DNA of 64,000 bases from CANIGN01 sp041391385. Its GTDB lineage: Bacteria > Bdellovibrionota > UBA2428. Where the stretch lies: the NCBI GenBank assembly GCA_041391385.1, contig JAWKOD010000003.1, positions 558,001-622,000 on the forward strand, read 5' to 3'. Below the pieces are notes generated by a model. It saw only the letters and a program-made list of their open reading frames with translations. It was not told the origin of the DNA and did not search any database. Positions 43,103 through 51,948 of the stretch are shown in pieces. The first letter of the stretch is position 1. Each line of letters opens with the position of its first letter. The position numbers and the translations under genes are program-made.

Positions 43103-43300
43103 TTAATCCGTAGTCTCTGCAAAAGCGTCTTTTGGAACCACCGCCTCTTTGCCAGCTTGATTTAAAACCACATACATAGAGCCCAAGTCATGGATGAGCT
43201 CAACTTTCTCATTTTCCTGAATCGTAAGATCCGGCAAATCGAGCTTGTACTTACAGACCAATGTGACGGCTTTTCGAACCCCGGAGCGATGTATAGACAT
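43103..43300 (-). CDS. Small protein, unknown
   Basis: 65 residues. VELIHDLGSMYVVLNQAGKEAVVPKDAFAE looks like a few beta strands of a small SH3- or SHS2-like fold (core MYVVLNQAGKEAVV). AGGAG lies only two bases before the ATG, which is a tight spacing. No family is recognised and no partner is clear. Codon composition and amino-acid balance look coding. Confidence 0.5.
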   Translation of the reverse strand: MSIHRSGVRKAVTLVCKYKLDLPDLTIQENEKVELIHDLGSMYVVLNQAGKEAVVPKDAFAETTD

Positions 43301-43416
43301 GTCTCCTACCCTACACCCACTTCGTGCTTGTAAAAAAGGTAGCGGAGCTATGCCGAAAAGGTCTCTGACGCCTAAATGACTTGAAATACGGGGACTTTCT
43401 CGGCTACGCTACGAGA

Positions 43417-44160
43417 ATGCCACGGCGCATTACACCCTGCATTATTTCTTCTTTGTTTATTTCACTGTTTATTCCATTATTCGCACTAGCTTCGAACGGG
43501 CAAAACAAAGTCCTAAGGGCCGAGGCCAAAGCAGAATCAAAAGCAAAAGACACGCTCGACCCTGAGACCAAACTTGTCTTGGACTCTGTTTCTAAAAGAT
43601 ATGAAAAAATCAAAAGTTGGGAAGCCACCTTTAATCAAATCGAAAAATCCCCAGGTTTTGCCGAGCCGCTTTCTTCCGAGGGCTATTTTAAATTTGTAGC
43701 TCCCAATAAATTTCACATTGCCACTCGTGGTAAGTCGCTTATCAAAAAGTTTGTAAGCAACGGAAAAGGTGCCACCTACATTGAAGACAAGGGCAAGGGG
43801 TCCAATGCTGAGCGCTATTTCGCACGTAAGTTTTCGAATGCAAAAAACCTTGAGCTCGAAAGATATCTTTTATTCTTTAGAGGGCTTGCCGCTGGTGAGC
43901 AGCTTGGCAAAGAGTTTAAAATCAAAGGAAAATTTAAAAAACCCAACCTTGAACTCACTCTCATCCCCAATGGGGAATCTGATTTTTCAGAAGTAACAAT
44001 TGTGTTTCACAATTCTGAAAACTTTCCCAAAGAGCTGCTTCTAAAAGACGCTCTCGGTGGCGAAACCCAAATGAAAATCATCGAAGCTAAAACCATTACA
44101 AAGGCTGACCCCACGTGGTTTGACCTCAGTGTCCCTAAGGGAGCTACGATTGAAAAATAA
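43417..44160 (+). CDS. lolA: Outer-membrane lipoprotein carrier protein LolA-like
   Basis: 247 residues from the ATG at 43417; the frame is open back to a TTG at 43381, but the ATG puts the signal peptide at the N-terminus (CIISSLFISLFIPLFALAS). LolA family marks: helical lead with SVSKRYEKIKSWEATFNQIE, then SEGYFKFVAPNKFHIAT, and a half-barrel of strands ending TWFDLSVPKGATIEK. It ferries lipoproteins across the periplasm from LolCDE to the outer membrane. The longer-than-usual spacer after the signal (VLRAEAKAESKAKDTLD) is odd. The stop overlaps the start of rimO. Confidence 0.85.
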   Translation: MPRRITPCIISSLFISLFIPLFALASNGQNKVLRAEAKAESKAKDTLDPETKLVLDSVSKRYEKIKSWEATFNQIEKSPGFAEPLSSEGYFKFVAPNKFHIATRGKSLIKKFVSNGKGATYIEDKGKGSNAERYFARKFSNAKNLELERYLLFFRGLAAGEQLGKEFKIKGKFKKPNLELTLIPNGESDFSEVTIVFHNSENFPKELLLKDALGGETQMKIIEAKTITKADPTWFDLSVPKGATIEK

Positions 44161-45531
44161 AACCTCAACCCCTACAGATACTTCAGGAGCTAAAAAAGTT
44201 CACATCATCTCCTTAGGTTGTTCGAGAAATCTTGTAGACAGCGAAAACATGGCAGGGCTTCTTCAAAACAGCAACACCTATGCCCTCTCCGATCAGGCAG
44301 AAGATGCCGAAGTGATTATCGTCAATACGTGCGGCTTTATCGATGAAGCTAAAAAGAATCAATCGATACCATTTTAAATGCTGCTCAATACAAAGAATCT
44401 GGAAATTGCAAAAAGCTTGTTGTTACGGGTTGTCTCTCTGAGCGATACCCACAAGAACTTAAAGAATCCATGCCCGAAGTTGATCTCATCACCGGCACAG
44501 CTGCATTTTCTAGAATCCTCGAAGAGCTCGACGCTGTAACTCAAGACAGCACGCCAAGTACAAGCGCAAAAGTCCACATACACACCGATCGATTAAAAGA
44601 CTACGATCTTCCCCGCGCCAATAGCCTTAGCACTCACTCAGCTTATCTTAAGCTCGCTGAAGGCTGTGCGAAGAGATGTGCCTTTTGTATCATCCCTAAA
44701 CTTCGCGGGCCCTTAAGATCGCGCAGCATCGAAAGCCTCGTTCTCGAGGCAACGACTCTCTGTAAAAACGGCGTGCGCGAACTCAACCTTATTGCGCAAG
44801 ATCTCACAGATTTTGGTCGCGATCGCAAAGACGGAAGTACTCTCGCAAAGCTGCTCAAAGAGCTTGTTAAAATCGAAGAACTCAAGTGGCTTCGTCTTTT
44901 TTATGTTTACCCCGATCAACTCGATAGCGAAGTGATTGAGTTAATAAAAAACGAAGAGAAAATCTGCAAGTACTTGGACGTCCCTATTCAACATGTTTCA
45001 GATAAAATCCTTACACGCATGAACCGTCATTGCACATCGACTCAGATTAAAGAAATGATCGTGCGACTTAAAAAAGAAATCCCCGAAGTTGTACTTCGCA
45101 CTTCACTCATGGTGGGTTTCCCAGGAGAAACCCAAGAAGAATTCGAGATGCTCCGTGATTTTGTTGCTGAAGGTAACCTCGATCACGTGGGAGTTTTCAC
45201 TTATTCACACGAGGAGGGCACTCCAAGCTTTAGGCTCCCCGACGATGTCCCCGCAGAAGTAAAACAAACTCGTCAAAAAGAAATTTACGACATCCAAGAA
45301 AAAATTCAAAACAAACGATTGGAATCTTGGATTGGAAAAAAACTTGAGGTGCTTGTTGAGGGATCTCACGCTGAAACTGAGTTACTTCTTAAGAGTCGTT
45401 TTTATGGCCAGGCTCCACAAATAGATAACGCCGTTCTTATTAATGAAGGATTTGCTAACATAGGCGACTTTAAAACGGTTGAGATTACAGAAATCGCAGG
45501 ACTCGATCTCGTTGGTCACATTTGTGACTAA
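44150..45531 (+). pseudogene. rimO: Ribosomal protein S12 methylthiotransferase, single-base frameshift
   Basis: The start is TTG at 44150 with AGGGAG six bases upstream, overlapping the lolA stop. First frame: HIISLGCSRNLVDSENM (UPF0004 Cys) and VNTCGFIDEAKK, ending at a TAA at 44375-44377. The other frame carries on with the family sequence from SIDTILNAAQYKESGNCKKL (then VVTGC), radical SAM CAKRCAFCIIP near 44662-44695, VGFPGETQEEF and a TRAM domain. The break is at 44351-44358 (gct aaa aag aat): one base too few. A -1 slip on AAA AAG would read KKESIDTIL exactly. Rejoined length about 460 residues, normal for RimO, which adds a methylthio group to an Asp of ribosomal protein uS12. Confidence 0.88.
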
Positions 45532-45826
45532 AGAAGCCATTCGCACTCTCGACAACGGTCTTATACTTGAACTTAGAATCACTCCTGGATCCTCGAAGAA
45601 CCAAATTCTTGGCTACTATGGCGAAAAACAAATCAAAGTTGCCATAAAAAGCCCTCCTGTTGACGGTAAGGCTAACGATGCGCTCCTGATTTTCCTCTCT
45701 AAGATCTTCTCGGTTTCCAAAAAGAATGTTGAACTAATAAGTGGTGATACTTCTCGAACGAAAAAAGTCTTTATTCACGGCAAGCCTCAAGAGCTGTGCG
45801 CTCTTCTTGAGCAGTATCTTAGCTAG
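45512..45826 (+). CDS. YggU/DUF167 family protein
   Basis: 104 residues from a TTG at 45512 with AGGA upstream; a GTG at 45524 is an alternative. DUF167 marks: LRITPGSSKNQILG, KVAIKSPPVDGKANDALLIFL, and VELISGDTSRTKKVFI. The family is widespread and small, its function not established. The start overlaps the last 20 bases of rimO. The 3' end (from 45741) overlaps the signal-peptide part of the outer-membrane protein in another frame. Confidence 0.85.
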   Translation: MVTFVTKEAIRTLDNGLILELRITPGSSKNQILGYYGEKQIKVAIKSPPVDGKANDALLIFLSKIFSVSKKNVELISGDTSRTKKVFIHGKPQELCALLEQYLS

Positions 45827-46796
45827 CTCACTTGCCCAGGCCTCACAGTGGGGACCAGTTTTTCCTTCGCATCGCTATCCAACAGATCGCAGCTTTCACC
45901 TGAATTCCTGGTTTTCTTATGGATCTCAGACTTCGGCATTTGACAGTGGTGCCAATCGACAAGACCTCGATGCAACACTCACTCGACTGAGACTCATCAT
46001 TAACCCCGAGTATCAACCAAGTAGAGAACTCTCTTTGGGTGCATATTTCAACATCGACTCGCTCAAACTTTCTGGAAATGGACAGCAACTCACCAAGTCT
46101 GGATTCTCCGACCAATATGTTTTTGGAGAATACCGTTTTATCGATGAGCCAGGACAATCTATTGGCTTTGCAACTGTATTTAAGATTCCTCTCTACTCTG
46201 TACCTGGAGAAGTTGGCGCAACGACAGATGACTTTCTTCTTTTAGGCGACGGACAAATTGATGCCTCTCTCCTACTTACTACGGAGTACTGGGCTTGGAG
46301 AAATATTAAGCTTCTTGGAGACATCGGACTTACATATAGAACAGACGAGCACGCAACAGAACTTCCCTTTCAGGTAGGTGCGGAATATGTTTCACCTAAA
46401 TACAACATAGGAGTAGCTGTCCTCGGAAACTTAAGCTTTAAAAACGATAAGGCAACTCAAGCTACAACCACCCAAGAAATCCAATCGCTCACGGGCAATA
46501 CAAACTATGTATTTGCCACAAACCCTGAGACGATTATTTTCGAACTCAAAGGCGAATACGCATTTAATTACAGCTGGGCTGGAATGTTGAGCTTTCAAAA
46601 TTCCATCTGGGGAAAAAACTCTCCTTTCTTTGTGAATATCTCTGCTGGAATTAGTTACAGATTCTTCGAGCCTTCAGAAAGTAAACGAAGCGCTAGAGAA
46701 GTTGGAATAGAAACAGACGACACAAGCAAGGATTTCGAAGGAGAACTTCAAGAAGAAGCTCCAGCGGAAGACTTACTCGACGATGACTTTTACTAA
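45741..46796 (+). CDS. Outer-membrane beta-barrel protein, unknown
   Basis: 351 residues. The start is GTG (45741 or 45744); no internal start keeps the signal peptide, which is SLKSCALFLSSILASSLAQA with cleavage after AQA near residue 34. The mature part alternates strands with aromatic girdles (FHLNSWFSYGSQTSAF, LSLGAYFNIDSLKLSG, YVFGEYRFIDEP, FFVNISAGISYRFFEP), which suggests a beta barrel of 10-14 strands, then an acidic tail (FEGELQEEAPAEDLLDDDFY). No family is named. Its first 86 bases are shared with yggU. It converges on the porin-like gene. Confidence 0.65.
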   Translation: MVILLERKKSLFTASLKSCALFLSSILASSLAQASQWGPVFPSHRYPTDRSFHLNSWFSYGSQTSAFDSGANRQDLDATLTRLRLIINPEYQPSRELSLGAYFNIDSLKLSGNGQQLTKSGFSDQYVFGEYRFIDEPGQSIGFATVFKIPLYSVPGEVGATTDDFLLLGDGQIDASLLLTTEYWAWRNIKLLGDIGLTYRTDEHATELPFQVGAEYVSPKYNIGVAVLGNLSFKNDKATQATTTQEIQSLTGNTNYVFATNPETIIFELKGEYAFNYSWAGMLSFQNSIWGKNSPFFVNISAGISYRFFEPSESKRSAREVGIETDDTSKDFEGELQEEAPAEDLLDDDFY

Positions 46797-46802
46797 TCTA
46801 AT

Positions 46803-48125
46803 TTAGAAACTTAAATAACTTCTAATTTGTGTGCCCCAAGCAACTTCGGGTCCACCTTTTCCAGCCTGTTTAAAGGCGTCTCCTGTTTTAAGGGCGCCAA
46901 TAACAAAAGATGTTTTAAAGTTGTCATACCATTTTTGATCAAAATGGATGTCAGCCTCGTATCCTAGGTTCTTGCTGTTACTTGCATTTGCATTCAGCAT
47001 CTGCGCATAACCACCCACAAGACCTAAGCGGTATTTCTTTTGACTGAAATTATAGAAGAAACCAACTCGACCCAAAGCCGCGCCAGTTTCTGCAGCAACG
47101 CTTGCAGAAGGATCAAATCCTATGCCACGTCCGTAGCGTGTCCCGCTAGCTGCACCCACATTTGTTCCCAAACTTTGTCTAAACAAAATCAAGAAAGGGC
47201 GATAATTTGGATTAACCAAAAAAGCGCGTCCATTGGATTCACTTGAATAAAGACCGTCTGCTTCGAGCTCCCAGTTTCCAGGAGTCCATCTCATTTTAGC
47301 CAACGCCCCATACACATCGGACTGACTATCATACGCCACAGAAGCGAACTCGCCCCCGACCGAAAAAGTAGTCCATTCTTTTTTTCCAAAAATAGAAAAT
47401 TCGTTTGAACTACTATAACCCGCTACCTTAGAAGCGCTATCAGCAAGGCGGATATGTCTGCCGTATAATAGTCCGATATAAGCCCCTGCGCCTTCGTTTT
47501 CGTAACGAACAGATCCCTCATAAACTTCTTCATCATCAATATCTTGGTAGATACTTCCTTCTTCGTATTTTTCAAAAGCCGCAGTCAGAACTAAACTTCC
47601 AAGCTGTCCTTCAAAGCTCATGCGATCAACAATCGTCGCAGAATCATCTTCTACTCCCATGCCTTCGTCATACATAAGCCCCAAGCCCCAACCTTTGTGC
47701 ATTCTTCCTGCTTTAAAAACACCAATGTCACTATTCCATTTCAAATACGCCGCTCGAACCAAAAGGTTTTGCGCTTTTGATCCACTACTTCCTGCAGAAG
47801 TATCTAAAGCCGCACCCCCTGCTTGATTCACATTTCCAGGTTGATTTGCAGCTCCACCAACTGTGTCGAAACTATTTTGGCTAATAAGACTCAATTCACT
47901 TCGAATTGAAAAGCGCTCATCAATAATAATATCGGGGCGAACGATTAAGCGATGCTCTAAGTATGAAGTAGAGTCAGATGCTCCAGTATTTTTCCCATCG
48001 ATTGTATCAAGGTTGTAAAACCAGTTTGTTCCAAAACGATGATTCCCGCTCAAACTAAAAAGTGCTGCTTGAGATAACGAAACAGTAGAGAGACTAAGGA
48101 GTGATGTCAGAAGGAACTTCTTCAT
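46803..48125 (-). CDS. Outer-membrane porin-like protein
   Basis: 440 residues. Signal peptide MKKFLLTSLLSLSTVSLSQA. The mature protein has many amphipathic strands ending in a C-terminal Phe (QIRSYLSF), the usual sorting mark for outer-membrane barrels. Strand pairs such as LEHRLIVRPDIIIDERFSIR and YLKWNSDIGVFKAGRMHKGWG resemble porin or OprB-like/DUF1302 barrels. The 45 residues near 90-115 (SQNSFDTVGGAANQPGNVNQ) form a long Gly/Asn-rich loop. Function: probably passive transport or an adhesin-like barrel. Monocistronic, divergent from the PBP gene across a 312-base gap. Confidence 0.68.
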   Translation of the reverse strand: MKKFLLTSLLSLSTVSLSQAALFSLSGNHRFGTNWFYNLDTIDGKNTGASDSTSYLEHRLIVRPDIIIDERFSIRSELSLISQNSFDTVGGAANQPGNVNQAGGAALDTSAGSSGSKAQNLLVRAAYLKWNSDIGVFKAGRMHKGWGLGLMYDEGMGVEDDSATIVDRMSFEGQLGSLVLTAAFEKYEEGSIYQDIDDEEVYEGSVRYENEGAGAYIGLLYGRHIRLADSASKVAGYSSSNEFSIFGKKEWTTFSVGGEFASVAYDSQSDVYGALAKMRWTPGNWELEADGLYSSESNGRAFLVNPNYRPFLILFRQSLGTNVGAASGTRYGRGIGFDPSASVAAETGAALGRVGFFYNFSQKKYRLGLVGGYAQMLNANASNSKNLGYEADIHFDQKWYDNFKTSFVIGALKTGDAFKQAGKGGPEVAWGTQIRSYLSF

Positions 48126-48437
48126 AGATCTTCTGGTCGTAACATAGAGATCTCAGACAGTCGTGAAAATCGAAAACTACGCCGCGTCGCATTGTGCGTC
48201 TCTGCTTCAAAAGTCATATAAAACTGTGTTTTGGGGATTTTTCGAGCCCTGTGAGCAGGGATTAAAACTCAAAGAGCCTCGTGGCTTCCACTCCTGAGGG
48301 AGGTTGGAGTGGGAGCCATCCGAGACTCTTTTCGTTAGGTACAAATACAGATTAAGTGGCGCCCCACATTAGGTCAACTTTGTAGTGTCATCGCTGTATA
48401 TTGTCATTTTCTGCCACGAATCATATCGTCAAAAAAG
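48126..48437. other. 312-base intergenic region between divergent genes
   Basis: No coding frame is supported. It holds the upstream regions of the porin-like gene (left) and the PBP gene (right) and a very strong hairpin (48271-48332) described separately as a candidate RNA. Confidence 0.7.
48229..48335 (+). ncRNA. Candidate small structured RNA ending in a long hairpin and U-tract
   Basis: Two stems are visible: CCCTG/CAGGG (48247-48251 with 48256-48260, TGAG loop), then a long hairpin with left arm 48271-48294 and right arm 48306-48331. It has 13 continuous pairs (one U-G), a 2-base bulge, 4 pairs, one mismatch, 6 pairs, then TTTTCGTT. A TATAAA box (48217-48222) with TTGTGC 19 bases upstream is a weak promoter that would start the RNA near 48229. 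The strand is inferred from the T-run. It matches no RNA family I can name (not SRP, 6S, tmRNA or a GEMM riboswitch). It could instead be a leader hairpin of the porin gene. Confidence 0.45.
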
Positions 48438-50534
48438 ATGCAATATAGACGATTAATGCTCCTCACCTGTGCTGTTTTAGTTTCACTTGCTGCACTCATT
48501 GCTCTTAAAGTTCAAAATATTGTCACCGAGTGGTCTCCCATCTTGGAACAAAGGATACGCTCAAGGCACCAGGCAAACTCCATACGCATTCTCGCCCGCA
48601 GTCGCAAAGGAGCAGAAGAATGGATGGCTTCTATCGTCGGTGGAAAACTCGACTCAAGAAAAAACCTCACTCTAGCAGAAGTGAATCCTCTTCTCTTAAG
48701 CGCTATCGTCACACTCGAAGACCCCCGTTTTTTAGAGCACGGAGGTTTTGATGTTATTGGCATTGCCCGTGCTGTTGTAAAAAACGTTTTAAGCATGAGT
48801 TACAAAGAAGGCGCAAGCACACTGACACAGCAACTCGTAAAAAACTTATTCCTCACTCAAGAAAAAACTCTCTCCAGAAAGGGCAAGGAACTCGTACTCT
48901 CAACACTTGTAGAAAAAAAGTTTCAAAAAGAAGAAATCCTTGAGGCCTACATCAACGAAATTTTCATGGGGCAAATTGGATACGGAGATATTCTTGGGCT
49001 TCAAAAAGCTGCTGAATTTTACTTCGGCAAAGATCAAAGTGAACTTAGCGTTGCGGAGTCAGCACTCTTAGCAGCTATGGTTGCAGGCTCTGCATTTTAC
49101 TCTCCCTTCAAGCATTCCGAGAGAACAATTGCACGAAGAAGCAAAGTTTTAAAAACAATGCTGGACTCTGAAAAAATTACCCAGGAAGAATACGACGAAG
49201 CGATGAATAGCCCGCTTCCTAAAGAGCCACACCCAAGCTTTAGGTCCAAAGCTAGCTATGCCGTTGAAGAAATTAGAGACGAGCTCATGAAGCGCGACGG
49301 AGAAGAACGAGTTGTGCTCGGAGGTTTTGATGTTGAAACAACTCTCGATGCAGACTTGCAACGAGCCTCAGAAGCCCTCTTCCTGAATGAAAGCAAAGAG
49401 TGGCCTAGCTCACTTCAAGTAGCACTTGTTGGAATAGACCCTAGAACCTGCGAATACAAAGTCTACCAAGGAGGAACTTCTTTTAGACAAACTCAGTATA
49501 ATCGCCTTACTCGAGCAAAACGACCACCTGGCTCACTTGTGAAACCGCTCCTAATAACTCCACTATTTGAAGAGTCATCTGATGTTTATTTAGCAAAGAC
49601 GATAAACGATGAGCCCTTTACTTGGAATTACGACAGCAATCGCGGCAAGTGGAGTCCTCAAAACTACGATCGTAAATTTAGAGGCGAAGTCTCGATACGA
49701 TCTACACTCGAGCAAAGTCTAAACGTTCCCTTCGCTAAACTTTTTCAAGAAAAAGAACCGAATGGCCTCTTGTGGAATCTTTTCTCACCCATTCTTCCCT
49801 GGGGTATGGAAATACCTCAAGATCGAGCACTCCCCTCTGCTTTACTTGGAAGTGTTGAGCAACGCCCCTTAGACATGGCGCTTGCTTATGTCAGTCTCGT
49901 GCGCACTGCTCTAGGAATAAGCTCCTTTGGAGAAGCTGCATGTACTCCGCAATTCTTAGTTGAATCTGCAGAAGACGATGAAGCGGTTGTGAATTCATTT
50001 TATGGAAATTTTTCGAGTGACATCAAATCAGGACAAGTTGGAAGCCTCATTACGCTTGAAGCAATGCAAGGAGTTGCAAGAAGAGGAACCGCTCGCGCAC
50101 TTGGAGCACACCTTCCTATAAATCAACCCTGGGGAGCAAAAACAGGAACTTCTTCTGATAAAAAAGACGCATGGTTTGTTGCCGTTTCACCCAGACTTGT
50201 TCTCTTAGCTTGGCTTGGTATGGACGAAAATATTGAAACCCAATACACAGGTGGATGGCTCGCTAAACATCTTGTTTCTCCACTTCTAGATACCTATTCA
50301 GCATCGCTTCCACCTGAAGGATTTTCTTGGCCCACACATGCTCGCCTAGAATGGAAAGTGATTGATCCAGAACGCAGCTGTGAATACGCGGGTACAAACG
50401 CACGAGAACTCAGAGATAGATTTGATAACCAGATAAAAGGCTCAAATGGCCTCCCTAATGATGCGATTGTCCAAGGGCATCGTCTAACTTTTGAACTTTT
50501 TAAAGATAGTGATCAGATCAGCTTCTGCAGGTAA
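48438..50534 (+). CDS. Bifunctional class A penicillin-binding protein (glycosyltransferase-transpeptidase)
   Basis: 698 residues. One N-terminal membrane anchor (LMLLTCAVLVSLAALIAL). The GT51 domain has the catalytic Glu in LEDPRFLEHGGFD (near 95) and EGASTLTQQLVKNLFLT, then KGKELVLSTLVEKKF. The transpeptidase has the SxxK in RPPGSLVKPL (near 364), SLN in EQSLNVPFAK (near 427) and KTGT in GAKTGTSSDKKDAW (near 567). It polymerises glycan and cross-links peptides in the periplasm. It is shorter than PBP1a/b and closest in layout to compact PBP1b forms. It stands alone. Confidence 0.93.
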   Translation: MQYRRLMLLTCAVLVSLAALIALKVQNIVTEWSPILEQRIRSRHQANSIRILARSRKGAEEWMASIVGGKLDSRKNLTLAEVNPLLLSAIVTLEDPRFLEHGGFDVIGIARAVVKNVLSMSYKEGASTLTQQLVKNLFLTQEKTLSRKGKELVLSTLVEKKFQKEEILEAYINEIFMGQIGYGDILGLQKAAEFYFGKDQSELSVAESALLAAMVAGSAFYSPFKHSERTIARRSKVLKTMLDSEKITQEEYDEAMNSPLPKEPHPSFRSKASYAVEEIRDELMKRDGEERVVLGGFDVETTLDADLQRASEALFLNESKEWPSSLQVALVGIDPRTCEYKVYQGGTSFRQTQYNRLTRAKRPPGSLVKPLLITPLFEESSDVYLAKTINDEPFTWNYDSNRGKWSPQNYDRKFRGEVSIRSTLEQSLNVPFAKLFQEKEPNGLLWNLFSPILPWGMEIPQDRALPSALLGSVEQRPLDMALAYVSLVRTALGISSFGEAACTPQFLVESAEDDEAVVNSFYGNFSSDIKSGQVGSLITLEAMQGVARRGTARALGAHLPINQPWGAKTGTSSDKKDAWFVAVSPRLVLLAWLGMDENIETQYTGGWLAKHLVSPLLDTYSASLPPEGFSWPTHARLEWKVIDPERSCEYAGTNARELRDRFDNQIKGSNGLPNDAIVQGHRLTFELFKDSDQISFCR

Positions 50535-50643
50535 GAGAAAACATCCTTTGGTTTCAGGAACTTAGGAAAGTAACGAAGCTTCTTTTTCTTTTGTAAATAA
50601 GGAGGCATACGTTAACATATTAAGAGGGGATCTTTTTACATAA

Positions 50644-51780
50644 ATGACTAGGACTATTCGAGAGCATATCAAAAATGGATTTTCCAAAGGCCTTTCAATA
50701 ATCCTGTGTTTATCTTTTGCATGCCCCCTGAAAGCTCAAAGCTATCCCAAACACCTTGATAAAGAATTTAGAGAAGACGCTACACTTAAAGTTAAACGTG
50801 CTGTGAAAATTTACAACGAAGCTCGTGTTGAATTTGAGAAAAAAGGAGGAAGTGCTTTTGCAGGGAAGCTGAATTCTCTTAGCAACAATACCTTTACCCC
50901 TAGCGAAGAAAAGTTTATTGCAAAAAAAGCAGCTAAAGAACAAATACTTCCAACCCTCGAAGTAAGGGGAGATTTTCTTTTGGGTTATGAGGCTAAGAAA
51001 GTTATTTTCAAACTCAATACTTTTGACGTAGCTCAAGGCAGATTTTCTTTTAATGATAAAACTCTTATTTTTAACTCGAATTCCCGTCTTATTGAAAACT
51101 ATGAAAAATGGAGCTCTACAAAAACAAGTTCCTTAAATAACAGTTTCTTTGAGCTTTTTGCTCTCAAAATAAAATCTCTTTTTCTTCCTGAAGCACATGC
51201 TTTTTCAAAAGGCACGGGTGCGCTAGTTGGGGCTCTCTTAGGAGGGTTATTAACTTATTTTCTTTGGCCTAAAGTCAAAGAGTGGTTTGGTGGCAAACCT
51301 GAAGTCGCTGCAACAGCTCACGAAGCTCCACTCGCTCCGCTCAACCTCGCGCCCGCACCGGCCGCTCCTGCAGCTACAACAGCTCCCGCAGCTGACTCAG
51401 CAACAACAGCACCCGCCGCTGCGGCTAGTCCTCCCGGAACAGAAATTACCCCAGAACAATCAAATGCCATCGCATATATTGGACCCAAATATCCCGATGA
51501 AAAAGCAAACTCGTTACAAAGTTTGCGGGATGAACAAGCAAAAACAGACTCTAAGTACCCAGAGCATGCTTGTAAGATCCTCGAAGACCTAAAAAAAGAT
51601 ATTGAAACTGCGGCAGGCGGTCTATTGGCAGACAAGAATAAGGCCAGAGCTATCTTTGACCTCCTGACCCACGATAAAGACTCAAAAGAAATTGAAGCCC
51701 TTGACGCTTTTACATCAAGTGGCACCCCTCCCGTTAAATGCAAAGAGACAAAAGATAAAATTATAGCGCTTTTAAAATAA
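50644..51780 (+). CDS. Exported or membrane protein of unknown function with Pro/Ala linker
   Basis: 378 residues. Signal-like segment GLSIILCLSFACPLKAQS (near 15-32), a charged N-domain, a second hydrophobic stretch GTGALVGALLGGLLTYFLWP (near 196-215), then a long Ala/Pro/Thr linker (APAPAAPAATTAPAADS) and a helical C-domain with two Cys (ACKILEDLKKD, VKCKETKDK). A periplasmic or inner-membrane-anchored protein; no family is recognised. No Shine-Dalgarno of quality precedes the ATG. Confidence 0.6.
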   Translation: MTRTIREHIKNGFSKGLSIILCLSFACPLKAQSYPKHLDKEFREDATLKVKRAVKIYNEARVEFEKKGGSAFAGKLNSLSNNTFTPSEEKFIAKKAAKEQILPTLEVRGDFLLGYEAKKVIFKLNTFDVAQGRFSFNDKTLIFNSNSRLIENYEKWSSTKTSSLNNSFFELFALKIKSLFLPEAHAFSKGTGALVGALLGGLLTYFLWPKVKEWFGGKPEVAATAHEAPLAPLNLAPAPAAPAATTAPAADSATTAPAAAASPPGTEITPEQSNAIAYIGPKYPDEKANSLQSLRDEQAKTDSKYPEHACKILEDLKKDIETAAGGLLADKNKARAIFDLLTHDKDSKEIEALDAFTSSGTPPVKCKETKDKIIALLK

Positions 51781-51948
51781 GTCGCGAAGTTGATAATACT
51801 CGTCTCAATAATCAACTTTTCTTGAGCTTTTGAATGTCAAAAAATTTTAAGCCTCAGCTCACCAAAGGGGGCTCGCTTTTATACCCAAAAGAATGCGACG
51901 ATATCTCAGCTCCTGAGGAATTAGCCCAGGACTAGGAGGTTCTTTTTT

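Noticed and set aside
43411..43440. TTG at 43381 as the lolA start
   Set aside because: It would put 12 polar residues before the signal peptide; the ATG at 43417 gives a normal N-terminus.
44351..44357. Programmed -1 frameshift at rimO as a firm call
   Set aside because: The heptamer is T AAA AAG, not the strong A AAA AAG, and I see no Shine-Dalgarno-like element upstream or clear stem downstream. I keep it as a possibility only.
48247..48332. Assignment of the hairpin region to 6S RNA, SRP RNA or a c-di-GMP riboswitch
   Set aside because: None of the conserved bases of those families is present: no SRP tetraloop/receptor, no open 6S bubble, no GEMM core.
51318..51815. 165-residue minus-strand frame with Ala/Gly/Val-rich end
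   Set aside because: Antisense of the Ala/Pro linker of the exported protein; no independent evidence.
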